64,000 bases of DNA from Streptomyces goshikiensis (GTDB taxonomy: Bacteria > Actinomycetota > Actinomycetes > Streptomycetales > Streptomycetaceae), in contig NZ_BMVE01000001.1 of assembly GCF_014650555.1 (NCBI RefSeq), forward strand, positions 248,001 to 312,000, read 5' to 3'. Position 1 is the stretch's first letter. The number at the start of each line of letters is the position of its first letter. This document shows, piece after piece, positions 28,626 to 36,289 of this stretch. Below the pieces are notes generated by a model. That model ran no database searches and was not told where the DNA came from. It was given only the letters and a program-made list of their open reading frames with translations. A program made the translations under genes and the position numbers.

Positions 28626-29339
28626 ATGCATATAGCCGAGGGGTTTCTGCCCCCGCTGCACGCGGTCGCCTGGGGCGCCGCGTCCGCTCCCTTTGTCGTC
28701 CACGGCGTCCGCGCCCTCACCCGCGAGGTGAAGGCCAACCCGGAGAGCACGCTGCTGCTCGGCGCGTCCGGCGCGTTCACGTTCGTGCTCTCCGCGCTCA
28801 AGATCCCGTCGGTGACGGGCAGCTGCTCGCACCCCACCGGGACGGGGCTCGGCGCGATCCTGTTCCGGCCGCCGATCATGGCGGTGCTCGGCACGATCAC
28901 CCTGCTGTTCCAGGCGCTGCTGCTGGCGCACGGCGGGCTCACCACGCTCGGCGCCAACGTGTTCTCCATGGCGATCGCCGGGCCCTGGGCCGGGTACGCC
29001 GTCTACCGGCTGCTGCGGAAGTTCGACGTCCCGCTGATGGTGACCGTGTTCTTCGGCGCCTTCTTCGCCGACCTGGTCACCTACTGCGTGACCTCGGTGC
29101 AGCTGGCGCTCGCCTTCCCGGACCCGGGCAGCGGGTTCCTCGGCGCGCTCGCCAAGTTCGGCGGCATCTTCGCGGTCACGCAGATCCCGCTGGCCGTGAG
29201 CGAGGGCCTGCTGACGGTGCTCGTGATGCGGCTGCTGATGCAGTCGAGCAAGTCGGACCTGGTCCGGCTCGGCGTCGCGAAGCTCACGGGCGCCGGCGCC
29301 GGCGCCCGTACCGGCAACCAGCAGGAGGCGGCGGTCTGA
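28626..29339 (+). CDS. cbiM: Cobalt ECF transporter substrate-binding membrane protein CbiM
   Basis: A 237-residue membrane protein, the metal-binding S component. The N-terminal Met-His-Ile with the following AEGFLPP places the cobalt ligands at the free amino end, so processing must leave this end exposed; His74-like HPTGTGLGA and the [11 protein letters not shown] motif are also family-typical. About six to seven helices. No strong ribosome site is visible because the riboswitch ends just upstream. The stop overlaps the cbiN start (TGATG). Confidence 0.95.
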   Translation: MHIAEGFLPPLHAVAWGAASAPFVVHGVRALTREVKANPESTLLLGASGAFTFVLSALKIPSVTGSCSHPTGTGLGAILFRPPIMAVLGTITLLFQALLLAHGGLTTLGANVFSMAIAGPWAGYAVYRLLRKFDVPLMVTVFFGAFFADLVTYCVTSVQLALAFPDPGSGFLGALAKFGGIFAVTQIPLAVSEGLLTVLVMRLLMQSSKSDLVRLGVAKLTGAGAGARTGNQQEAAV

Positions 29340-29692
29340 TGAGCCGGAACGCGAAGATCAACACCCTGCTGCTGCTCCTGGTGGCGGCGCTGGCCGTGCT
29401 CCCGCTCGCGCTGGGGCTGGGCGAGGGCAAGGAGGAGCCGTTCGCGGGCGCCGACGCGCAGGCGGAGGCGGCCATCACCGAGCTCAAGCCGGACTACGAG
29501 CCCTGGTTCTCCCCGCTGTACGAGCCCCCGTCCGGGGAGGTGGAGTCCGCGCTGTTCGCGTTGCAGGCGGCGCTCGGCGCGGGCGTGCTCGCGTACTACT
29601 TCGGCGTGCGCAAGGGACGCCGCCAGGGCCTCGCCCAGGCGGAGCGGCAGCCGGCCGCCGCGCAGGCCGCCGCCACCGCCCCGGAGGCGTAG
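29339..29692 (+). CDS. cbiN: Cobalt ECF transporter accessory protein CbiN
   Basis: A 117-residue protein with two membrane helices (about 8-28 and 70-88) and an outside loop containing FAGADAQAEAAI and PWFSPLYEPPSGEVESALFALQAALGAG, the core of CbiN. The cytoplasmic tail is Ala/Gln-rich and longer than usual. CbiN helps load metal into CbiM. Translationally coupled to cbiM. Confidence 0.94.
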   Translation: MSRNAKINTLLLLLVAALAVLPLALGLGEGKEEPFAGADAQAEAAITELKPDYEPWFSPLYEPPSGEVESALFALQAALGAGVLAYYFGVRKGRRQGLAQAERQPAAAQAAATAPEA

Positions 29693-29695
29693 GCG

Positions 29696-30445
29696 GTGCT
29701 GCCGATCGACGTGGCGGCGCACGGCAGCCGCTGGCGCCGCCGCCACCCGCTCGAAAAGGGCCTGCTCGGGGTCGGTCTCACCGTCACGGCCGTGGCCCTG
29801 CCGCCGTGGCCCGGCGGGCCGCTCGTGGCCGGCGCCACCCTCGCCGTGCTGCTCGGCCCCGCCGGGGTGCCCGGGCGCCGGCTGTGGCGGGCCTTCCGGA
29901 TCCCGCTCGGGTTCTGCTTCACCGGGGCGCTGCCCCTGCTGTTCGCCGTCGGCGGCCCGGCCGGGCCGGTCTCCTGGGCGCCCGACGGCCCCCGGCAGGC
30001 GACCGAGCTGCTGCTGCGGACCTCCGCGGCCTCCCTCGGCGTGCTGCTGTTCGCGTTCACCACCCCCGTCTCGGACGTACTGCCCCGGCTGGTCCGCGCG
30101 GGGGTTCCGGCCCCGGTGGTGGACGTGGCGCTGGTGATGTACCGGATCGGGTTCCTGCTGCTGGACTCGATGGCGCAGGTCCGGCGCGCCCAGGCGGCCC
30201 GCCTCGGGCAGACCGGCCGGGCCGCGGTGTGGCGTTCGCTGGCCGGGCTCGCGGCGACCTCCTTCGTCCGGGCCTTCGACCGCGCGGGGCGGCTCCAGGA
30301 GGGGCTGGCCGGGCGCGGCTACGACGGCGCGCTGCGCGTGCTCGTACCGGAGGCGGCGCTGTCGTGGCGGTTCCTCGCGGCGTCGGGGGCCCTGCTGGGC
30401 ACCCTGATCGCCGCCACCCTCGTACTGAAGGAGCTGTATCTGTGA
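29696..30445 (+). CDS. cbiQ: Cobalt ECF transporter T component CbiQ
   Basis: A 249-residue coupling membrane protein. The two short Ala-Arg-Gly type coupling motifs of the family appear as AQAARLGQ and LAGRGYDG, which dock on the ATPase. Several hydrophobic helices cover 25-140 and 215-245. GTG start four bases after the cbiN stop with GGAGG in front; the end overlaps cbiO by four bases. Confidence 0.93.
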   Translation: MLPIDVAAHGSRWRRRHPLEKGLLGVGLTVTAVALPPWPGGPLVAGATLAVLLGPAGVPGRRLWRAFRIPLGFCFTGALPLLFAVGGPAGPVSWAPDGPRQATELLLRTSAASLGVLLFAFTTPVSDVLPRLVRAGVPAPVVDVALVMYRIGFLLLDSMAQVRRAQAARLGQTGRAAVWRSLAGLAATSFVRAFDRAGRLQEGLAGRGYDGALRVLVPEAALSWRFLAASGALLGTLIAATLVLKELYL

Positions 30446-31275
30446 CGCGGTTGGTGGAGCTGGTCGGCGCGGGCTACGCGTACGAGGACGGGCCGGCGGT
30501 GCTGTCCGGCGTGGACTTCGGGATCGCGGCGGGCCGCGCGCTGGTGCTGCTGGGCCGCAACGGCAGCGGCAAGACCACGCTGATGCGGCTGCTGAGCGGG
30601 GGCCTGAAGCCGGGTCCGGGCGAGCTGCGGCTCGACGGCGCGGTGGTGGCGCACGACCGGGCGGGGCTGACCCGGCTGCGGACCTCGGTGCAGCTGGTGG
30701 TCCAGGACCCGGACGACCAGCTGTTCGCGGCCTCGGTGGAGCAGGACGTCTCCTTCGGCCCGATGAACATGGGCCTGCCCGCCGGGGAGGTGCGGGCGCG
30801 GGTGGACTCCGCCCTGGCCGCGCTGGACATCACGGCGCTGCGGGACCGCCCGACGCACCTGCTCTCGTACGGCCAGCGCAAGCGGGCGGCGATCGCGGGC
30901 GCGGTGGCGATGGCTCCGCGCGTGCTGATCCTGGACGAGCCGACGGCTGGCCTGGACCCGGAGGGGCAGGAGCGGCTGCTGGACGCGCTGGCGGGCCTGC
31001 GCGCGGCCGGCACCACGGTGGTGATGGCCACGCACGACGTGGACCTGGCGGTCCGCTGGGCCGACGACGCGGCGGTGCTGACCCCGTCGGGCATCCGGTT
31101 CGGTCCGGCCGGGACGCTGCTCTCGGATCCGGAGCTGCTGGTCTCGGCGGGCCTGCGCCAGGCGTGGTCCCCGGCGGTGGCGGCGTTCCTGCGGGCCCGG
31201 GACCTGCTCGCCGGGGACGCCCCGGGCCCGAGGACCCCGGAGGCGCTTGCCGCCTGGGCCCCGGGTCGTCCCTGA
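30442..31275 (+). CDS. cbiO: Cobalt ECF transporter ATP-binding protein CbiO
   Basis: A 277-residue ABC ATPase. Walker A GRNGSGKTT is at 38-46, the Q-loop in VQDPDDQLF is typical of ECF ATPases, the signature is LLSYGQRKRAAIAGAVA (a Tyr replaces the first signature Ser-Gly pair partner, as in many CbiO), and Walker B is VLILDEPTAGLD. GTG start inside the cbiQ stop (GTGA). It likely acts as a homodimer. Last gene of the riboswitch-controlled operon. Confidence 0.95.
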   Translation: MTRLVELVGAGYAYEDGPAVLSGVDFGIAAGRALVLLGRNGSGKTTLMRLLSGGLKPGPGELRLDGAVVAHDRAGLTRLRTSVQLVVQDPDDQLFAASVEQDVSFGPMNMGLPAGEVRARVDSALAALDITALRDRPTHLLSYGQRKRAAIAGAVAMAPRVLILDEPTAGLDPEGQERLLDALAGLRAAGTTVVMATHDVDLAVRWADDAAVLTPSGIRFGPAGTLLSDPELLVSAGLRQAWSPAVAAFLRARDLLAGDAPGPRTPEALAAWAPGRP

Positions 31276-31325
31276 CCCGCTCCCGCGCGCGGGTGCCGGG
31301 CCTCCCGCGAACCTAGGATGGCCGC

Positions 31326-31895
31326 ATGTCGCTCCCGCACGCCATCCTCACCGCCCTGCTCGAAAAGCCCTCGTCGGGGCTGGAGCTGACCCGGCGGTTC
31401 GACAAGTCGATCGGGTACTTCTGGTCCGCGACGCACCAGCAGATCTACCGGGAGCTCGGCCGGCTGGAGGAGGCCGGGCTGATCCGGGCGCTGCCCAGCG
31501 AGGTGCCGGTGCGGGGGCAGAAGAAGGAGTACGAGGTGCTGCCGGACGGCAGCGCGGAGCTCGCCCGGTGGGTCGGCGAGCGGCAGGATCCGAAGACGGT
31601 CCGCGATCCGCTGCTGCTGCGGATCCGGGCGGCGGCGGTGGTGGGACCGCAGGGCCTGGAAGCGGAGCTGCGGCGCCATGTGGGTCTGCACCGGCGGCAG
31701 TTGGAGACGTACGAGGCGATCGAGGAGAAGGACTTCCCGCCGGGGCGGCGCTCCGACGAGGACCGGCTGCACCGGCTGGTGCTGCGCGGCGGCATCGCGC
31801 TGGAGACCTTCTGGCTGACCTGGCTGGAGGAGGCCCTCGCCGAGGTCGGGGAGATCGCCCTCCCGGCGCCCGGCGCCGGGGGCGGGGCGGCCTGA
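31326..31895 (+). CDS. PadR-family transcriptional regulator
   Basis: A 189-residue regulator. The winged helix covers 1-80 (HAILTALLEKPSSGLELTRRF, then THQQIYRELGRLEEAGLI and VRGQKKEYEVLPDG), followed by a helical C-terminal domain of the AphA/VirK-like PadR subgroup that makes dimers. It starts 50 bp after cbiO on the same strand and could be read from the same message, but nothing links it to cobalt. Effector and targets unknown. Confidence 0.9.
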   Translation: MSLPHAILTALLEKPSSGLELTRRFDKSIGYFWSATHQQIYRELGRLEEAGLIRALPSEVPVRGQKKEYEVLPDGSAELARWVGERQDPKTVRDPLLLRIRAAAVVGPQGLEAELRRHVGLHRRQLETYEAIEEKDFPPGRRSDEDRLHRLVLRGGIALETFWLTWLEEALAEVGEIALPAPGAGGGAA

Positions 31896-31948
31896 CGCCC
31901 CCGCCGGCCCGGCAGGGGCGGGCGGGGGGCGGCGCGGCGCGGGGCCGG

Positions 31949-32161
31949 CTACTTGTTCAGGGAGGCCCAGAACTCGTCGAAGCTCAGCAGGCCGTCGTGG
32001 TTGGCGTCCTTGGAGGCGACCACGGCGTCCGCGACGGAGGCGGTGACGAAGGCGTCACCCATCGCCTTCATGGCCGCGCTGTACTCGTCGGCCGTGATGA
32101 AGCCGTCACCGTTCACGTCGAACTTGTTGAACGTCGCCCGTGCGCTCTCGATGTCCGCCAC
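31949..32161 (-). CDS. EF-hand calcium-binding protein
   Basis: A 70-residue acidic protein with two EF-hands. Loop 1 at 15-26 (DVNGDGFITADE) and loop 2 at 52-63 (DANHDGLLSFDE) both have all calcium-ligating positions. It is all-helical outside the loops and has no signal, so it is cytoplasmic. This matches the small calmodulin-like proteins known in Streptomyces. The GTG at 32161 follows GAAGGGGTGG; the longer frame upstream is not coding-like. Confidence 0.92.
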   Translation of the reverse strand: MADIESARATFNKFDVNGDGFITADEYSAAMKAMGDAFVTASVADAVVASKDANHDGLLSFDEFWASLNK

Positions 32162-32314
32162 TGGGTCCACCCCTTCTTGGTGCTTGTTGACCGGCCCAGG
32201 GTAGCGGCAGCCCCGGCCCGCCCCCGCCGCGGGTCCCGCTCGGCCGGCGGACACGGCGACGGTGACCGGCAGGGGCCGGGAGGCGGTCGGCAGGGGCCGC
32301 CGCGCGGGACCGGG

Positions 32315-33502
32315 CTACCGGAAGATGCCGGTGTGCCCCAGCGAGTAGCGGCCGGGCTGCGGGTAGACGGCCAGGCCGTGGGGGCCGCCGCCGACCTTGA
32401 TCTTGGCGAGCTGCCGGCCGGACGTCGTGTCGATGGCGTAGACCTCGCCGTTGTAGCGGCCGGACAGCCACAGCACCTTGCCGTCGGCGGAGACGCCGCC
32501 CATGTCGGGGCTGCCGCCGTCGGGCAGCTCCCACTTCTTGGTGAGCTTGTTCTGGGTGAAGTCGAAGACGGAGATGCTGCCCTCGCCGCGGTTGGAGACG
32601 TACATCTCCTTGGAGTCGCGGCTGATGTACAGGCCGTGGCAGCCCTTGCCGGTGGGGAGCAGCTTCGGCACGTCGAACGCCTCGCCGCTGAGCACCCACA
32701 TGCCGTGCGCCATCATGTCGGCGACGTAGAAGGTCTTCCCGTCCGGGGAGATCTTGACGTCCTGTGGCATCGCCCCCTCGAACGGCAGCTTCTGCTGGCC
32801 GATCACCTCCATCCTCTCGGTGTCGACCTTGAGCAGTTCGCCGGAGAACTCGCAGCTCACGATGAAGTAGCGGCCGTCGGCGGAGAAGTCGGCGTGGTTG
32901 ACGCCGGCGCAGGTCACCGGAACGGTCTTCACCCGGTTCATGGTGTGCGGATCGCGGAAGACCAGCTCGCGGTCCATGGAGGCCATCACGACCGCGTACT
33001 TGCCGTTCGGCGTGAAGTACAGGTTGTACGGGTCGTGCACCTCGACGGGGGCGCCGGCCTCGCCGGTGGCCGGGTTGATCGGGGTGAGCGTGTGGCCGCG
33101 GTTGTTGTTGACCCACAGGGTCTTCATGTCCCAGGACGGGACCACGTGCTGGGGCTGGACGCCGACCGGGATGGTGTCGATGACCGTGTACGTGGCCGGG
33201 TCGATGACGGACACCGTGTTGGAGCCGGTGTTCGGCACGTAGACGCGGGACGGGAAGTCCTTGACCACCGGGGAGAGCTTGTTCGGCCGGTCGGCGGCGT
33301 AGACGTCGTTCGGGTCGAGGAGCGGCGGCATTCCCGCCAGGCCGGGCGGAACGGCCGGGACCGCCTTGACCGGGCGGGCCGGTTCCTTGGAGCCGAGCGC
33401 CTCTGTCGCGTCCTTGTCGCCGGTTCCGCAGCCGGCGAGGGCGGCGAGGACCAGTCCGGCGAACAGCGCGGTGGCCTTCCGGGGAAGGCGGATGGTCGTC
33501 AT
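32315..33502 (-). CDS. YVTN/YncE-like beta-propeller lipoprotein
   Basis: A 395-residue lipoprotein with lipobox Cys25 (ALAGCGTG), anchored outside the membrane. From about 85 on it is made of repeats of about 42-45 residues of the YVTN type, for example RVYVPNTGSNTVSVIDPAT, KYAVVMASMDRELVFRD and KEMYVSNRGEGSISVFD, which fold into a seven-bladed propeller. Two cysteines (CAGVNHAD and VSCEFSG regions) could pair. The ATG overlaps the stop of the NodB-like gene by four bases, so the two lipoproteins are made together. Enzymatic activity is not evident; it may bind a surface ligand or a partner. Confidence 0.86.
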   Translation of the reverse strand: MTTIRLPRKATALFAGLVLAALAGCGTGDKDATEALGSKEPARPVKAVPAVPPGLAGMPPLLDPNDVYAADRPNKLSPVVKDFPSRVYVPNTGSNTVSVIDPATYTVIDTIPVGVQPQHVVPSWDMKTLWVNNNRGHTLTPINPATGEAGAPVEVHDPYNLYFTPNGKYAVVMASMDRELVFRDPHTMNRVKTVPVTCAGVNHADFSADGRYFIVSCEFSGELLKVDTERMEVIGQQKLPFEGAMPQDVKISPDGKTFYVADMMAHGMWVLSGEAFDVPKLLPTGKGCHGLYISRDSKEMYVSNRGEGSISVFDFTQNKLTKKWELPDGGSPDMGGVSADGKVLWLSGRYNGEVYAIDTTSGRQLAKIKVGGGPHGLAVYPQPGRYSLGHTGIFR

Positions 33503-34287
33503 GGGGTCAGCAGCTCCGTGGTGGTCACCGCGCGCAGCTTGCGGCGCGCGAGTTCTTCGAGGAGGGGCGGCATCGCGGCGACCGTGTCCGCGTAGCCGAA
33601 GTGCAGGCTCACCACCGATCCGCTGCGGATCGTCCCGGTGACGGTGCGGATGACGGCCGCCGCGCCGGGCGAGGTGAAGTCGAGGGAGTCCACGTCGTAC
33701 GAGAGGACGTGCGGGTAGCCGGCCCGCTGGGCGAGGGTCCGCACGAGCGGGGTCGCGTACCGGGTCTGGGAGGGCCGGAACCAGCTGCCGATGGAGCCGG
33801 TGAGCCGTTTGAGCCGCTGGGCGCACTGGGTGATCTCGGCGTAGGCCTCCGCCTCGGGCATGGCGTTGACGGCGAGGTGGCGCTGGGTGTGGTTGCCGAG
33901 TTCGTGGCCGCCGTCGAGGATCCGGCGGGCCATCTCCGGGTGGGCGTCGAGCCAGCTGCCGATGGCCAGGACGGTGACGCGGGCGCCGCCCTTCTCGGCT
34001 TCGGCGAGGATCGCCCGGGCGGTGGCGGGGTCCCCGTTGCCGTGGAAGGTGAGGGCGACGCGGGGCCGGTCGCGGGGGCCGTGGCCGATCTCGACGGGCT
34101 GGCCGGGGAACCGGTGCGGGGCGGGGGCGACGGCCGGCGCCTTGGCGGGCGAGGGGGCGGCGGCGCTCGTGGGGGCGGTGGGCGCGGGGTCGGTGCGGCC
34201 GCTCGCGCCGCAGGCCGCGGTGAGGGCGCCGGCGGCGACCGCCGCCCCGGCGCGGAGAGCGGATCGACGGTCCGGGTAGCAGAGCAC
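33499..34287 (-). CDS. NodB-like polysaccharide deacetylase-family lipoprotein with altered motif 1
   Basis: A 262-residue lipoprotein (lipobox Cys26 in LTAACGAS) with an Ala/Pro linker to about 58 and a NodB domain from 65 on. Motif 2, GNHTQRH at 131-137, keeps both metal-binding histidines; FRPSQTRY, YDVDSLDF and SLHFGY stand for motifs 3 to 5. Motif 1, normally TFDDG, reads TFHGNGD at 80-86, so the catalytic base and the metal Asp are replaced. It may be inactive, use His82, or belong to a variant class. GTG start. Coupled to the propeller lipoprotein by an ATGA overlap. Confidence 0.84.
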   Translation of the reverse strand: MLCYPDRRSALRAGAAVAAGALTAACGASGRTDPAPTAPTSAAAPSPAKAPAVAPAPHRFPGQPVEIGHGPRDRPRVALTFHGNGDPATARAILAEAEKGGARVTVLAIGSWLDAHPEMARRILDGGHELGNHTQRHLAVNAMPEAEAYAEITQCAQRLKRLTGSIGSWFRPSQTRYATPLVRTLAQRAGYPHVLSYDVDSLDFTSPGAAAVIRTVTGTIRSGSVVSLHFGYADTVAAMPPLLEELARRKLRAVTTTELLTP

Positions 34288-34572
34288 CTGCCCATTTAAG
34301 GGGGTGGAGGCGCTGATGGTAATGATTGACCCATTTCGGGGCCTTTGGCGGGGTGGTCCGTATGTTGGGATGTTGGGTAGTTGATCAACGAATTACACCG
34401 ACTGGTCGATACTTATTCATTGATTACGAGGTGAGTGGCTCACCTCACCTAGGATTTAGGTAGAAACTCTAGGTATATACACACTTATGTCCGAGTTGAG
34501 ACTTTTGGCGTTTGGGCCCTCGTCTGCCATAGTCGGAGCCACGGCTTCCCGTTGACCCGAGCGAAGTCTCCA
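34288..34572. other. AT-richer non-coding region with a palindrome
   Basis: This stretch is clearly lower in GC than its surroundings, with runs such as TTGATCAACGAATTACACC and TAGGTATATACACACTTATG. It lies upstream of the NodB-like gene, so part of it must be that gene's promoter. On the plus strand a 22-codon frame starts at the ATG near 34487 but has no ribosome site. I see no convincing gene. It may hold promoters in both directions and lead into the hairpins at 34573-34651, making a small RNA possible. Confidence 0.5.
34428..34446. promoter_or_regulatory. 19-bp palindrome GAGGTGAG-TGG-CTCACCTC, candidate operator
   Basis: A perfect 8-bp inverted repeat with a 3-base centre, in the AT-rich upstream region of the NodB-like/propeller operon (141 bp from the start). 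It resembles the AGGT-AG-S-CT-ACCT core of actinobacterial iron-box sites (DmdR/IdeR) but has two extra bases in the middle, so identity as an iron box is doubtful. Confidence 0.4.
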
Positions 34573-34605
34573 CGCCGAGGATCACACCCCCTTCGATCCT
34601 CGGCG
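34573..34605. terminator. Stem-loop, 11-bp stem with C-rich loop
   Basis: CGCCGAGGATC at 34573-34583 pairs with 34595-34605 around an 11-base loop containing CCCCC. There is no T-run. It could end a plus-strand small RNA from the AT-rich region or be a second end point for the ATPase-like gene on the minus strand. Confidence 0.45.
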
Positions 34606-34612
34606 CACCCTT

Positions 34613-34651
34613 GAAACCCCCGCGACGCCCACCACGGCGACAGGGGGTTTC
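34613..34651 (-). terminator. Stem-loop after the HATPase gene
   Basis: GAAACCCCC at 34613-34621 pairs with GGGGGTTTC at 34643-34651. On the minus strand the right arm comes first, 15 bp past the stop of the ATPase-like gene, and the stem ends in TTTC. Confidence 0.6.
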
Positions 34652-34665
34652 TGGCGTTCCGGGGA

Positions 34666-35169
34666 CTAGCGGTCCGCGACCCGCATCTCGAACCAGGTGA
34701 TCTTGCCGCGCGGCAGCAGGTCCGCGCCCCAGCGGTCGGAGAGCTTGTCGACGAGGAAGAGCCCCCGGCCGGTGGTGTCCATCTCGTGCACCGGCATCAG
34801 ACAGGGCAGCCCGCGCGAGGGGTCGCGCACCTCCACGCGGATCCAGCCGCGCCGGCGCAGCAGCCGTAACCCGAAGGACCGGGCCCCCGTGTGCCGCACG
34901 GCATTGCCCACGAGTTCGGAGACCAGCAGGACGGTGTGCTCCGCGATCTGCGGCGAGAGGCCCCAGAGCCGGATCACCACGCACTGGGTCAGCCGGCGCG
35001 CGGTGCTCGCGGACTCGGGCATCGACGGCAACGTCACTTCCGCCTCGGCGGGGTTCCCGAACAACTCCAGCGCCTTGAGGCCCTGTTCGTCCTCAAGAGC
35101 CGCCGTGAGCCGCACGGCCGAAGCGCTGCTGCGCTGCCGCGGCTGTTCCACACCCTCCAGGCCCGCCAT
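34666..35169 (-). CDS. Anti-sigma-type ATP-binding protein (HATPase_c_2)
   Basis: A 167-residue protein with a GHKL ATP-binding fold of the RsbW/SpoIIAB class. The N box is ELVGNAVRHTG with Glu85 and Asn89, the G1-like box is VRDPSRGLP with Asp116, and the G2 box is GRGLFLVDKLSDRWG. The first 40 residues are variable. Streptomyces encode dozens of these single-domain proteins, which act as anti-sigma or regulatory kinases with partner anti-sigma antagonists; no partner is adjacent here, so the target is unknown. The ATG at 35169 lacks a strong ribosome site. Confidence 0.86.
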   Translation of the reverse strand: MAGLEGVEQPRQRSSASAVRLTAALEDEQGLKALELFGNPAEAEVTLPSMPESASTARRLTQCVVIRLWGLSPQIAEHTVLLVSELVGNAVRHTGARSFGLRLLRRRGWIRVEVRDPSRGLPCLMPVHEMDTTGRGLFLVDKLSDRWGADLLPRGKITWFEMRVADR

Positions 35170-35222
35170 GCACCCATCATGGACGGCCGGTGTGCCCGTA
35201 CGGGCCGTTCCGCAGGAAAACA

Positions 35223-35249
35223 CCCCCCGGAAGCAAGCGTTCCGGGGGG
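35223..35249. terminator. Stem-loop between ATPase-like gene and enoyl-CoA hydratase
   Basis: CCCCCCGGAA at 35223-35232 pairs perfectly with 35240-35249 over a 7-base loop. A second small hairpin (AGGGCCGT-GAG-ACGGCCCT... 35279-35297) lies 30 bp to the right. Both are downstream of the enoyl-CoA hydratase on the minus strand and probably end its message, although they also sit in the 5' region of the ATPase-like gene. Confidence 0.55.
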
Positions 35250-35352
35250 TTGCATTGGCATATGCACAAGGCAATCGGAGGGCCGTGAGACGGCCCTGAC
35301 CTGTCACTACGCACCGCTCAATGCCGATCACAGCGAGTGGATCACCGTTTCC

Positions 35353-35371
35353 CCTTAAGGCTGCCTTAAGG
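35353..35371. promoter_or_regulatory. Two CCTTAAGG palindromes, 11 bp apart
   Basis: The self-complementary octamer CCTTAAGG occurs at 35353-35360 and again at 35364-35371, one helical turn apart. TTAA-containing octamers are rare in this GC-rich DNA. It lies between the enoyl-CoA hydratase stop and the ATPase-like gene, about 184 bp upstream of the latter. A regulator site is possible; no evidence for which protein. Confidence 0.35.
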
Positions 35372-35435
35372 CCTGGCTAATCCACCCACAAGGAGGACGG
35401 GCCGATCCGCGCGGGCGCGGACACGACCGGGGGAC

Positions 35436-36203
35436 TCAGAGGAACTTCGCCTTGCCCGGGCCCTCCTCGACGAAGCTGCGCATCCCGCGCTCGCGGTCCT
35501 CGGTGGCGAACAGGCCCGCGAACCAGTTGCGTTCGATGGTCAGCCCGGTGTCGATGTCGGCCTCCAGGCCCGCGTCCACGCACTCCTTGGCGGCGCGCAG
35601 CGCGAGCGCCGGACCCTGGGCCAGCTTCGCGGCCCAGGCGTGCGCCTGCTCGTACACCTCGGCGGCGGGGACGACGCGGTCCACCAGCCCGAGCGCGAGC
35701 GCCTCGTCGGCCTTGACCATGCGGCCGGTGAAGATCAGGTCCTTGGCCTTGGAGGGGCCGATCAGCCGGGAGAGCCGCTGGGTGCCGCCGGCGCCGGGGA
35801 TCAGGCCGAGCAGGATCTCGGGCTGGCCGAGCTTCGCGTTGTCGGCGGCGATCCGGTAGTCGGCGCAGAGCGCGAGCTCGCAACCGCCGCCCAGGGCGTA
35901 GCCGGTGACGGCCGCGACGACCGGCTTGGGGATCCGCGCCACGGCGGTGAAGGCGTCCTGGAGGGCGCGGGACCGGGCGACCATCGCCGCGTGGTCCATC
36001 AGCTGCATCTCCTTGATGTCCGCGCCGGCCGCGAACACCTTCTCGCCGCCGTAGAGGATGACCGCGCGGACGTCGGCCCGGTCGGTGGCCTCCACCGCGA
36101 GCTCGCGCAGCCGGTCCTGGGTGGCGATGTCCAGGGCGTTCATGGGCGGCCGGTCCAGGCGGATGGTGCCGACGCCTTCGGAGACTTCGAGAGAGAGGGT
36201 CAT
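35436..36203 (-). CDS. Enoyl-CoA hydratase/isomerase
   Basis: A 255-residue crotonase-fold enzyme. The oxyanion segment FAAGADIKEM is at 57-66, and both catalytic glutamates are present: Glu109 in GYALGGGCELALCADYR and Glu129 in LGQPEILLG, followed by GLIPGAGGTQRL. This is the full hydratase set, so it should hydrate trans-2-enoyl-CoA in fatty-acid breakdown. Length is typical. Monocistronic, ATG at 36203 without a clear ribosome site, which may mean a leaderless message. Confidence 0.93.
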   Translation of the reverse strand: MTLSLEVSEGVGTIRLDRPPMNALDIATQDRLRELAVEATDRADVRAVILYGGEKVFAAGADIKEMQLMDHAAMVARSRALQDAFTAVARIPKPVVAAVTGYALGGGCELALCADYRIAADNAKLGQPEILLGLIPGAGGTQRLSRLIGPSKAKDLIFTGRMVKADEALALGLVDRVVPAAEVYEQAHAWAAKLAQGPALALRAAKECVDAGLEADIDTGLTIERNWFAGLFATEDRERGMRSFVEEGPGKAKFL

Positions 36204-36233
36204 ACCGGGAAGGTTAGCGCCGGTTAACCAGAG

Positions 36234-36268
36234 GTGGCCCGGTGCTGTCGGTCACAGCACCGGGCCAC
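36234..36268 (-). terminator. Terminator after L,D-transpeptidase 1
   Basis: Perfect 15-bp stem (36234-36248 with 36254-36268) and 5-base loop, 21 bp past the stop of the transpeptidase gene. Confidence 0.8.
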
Positions 36269-36289
36269 TCTCAGTGTGGGTGGGAGGGA

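Noticed and set aside
34428..34446. Firm call as an IdeR/DmdR iron box
   Set aside because: The centre is three bases long instead of one, so only a candidate operator is reported.
34487..34555. 22-codon frame on the plus strand in the AT-rich region
   Set aside because: No ribosome site and no recognisable peptide; kept only as part of a possible RNA.
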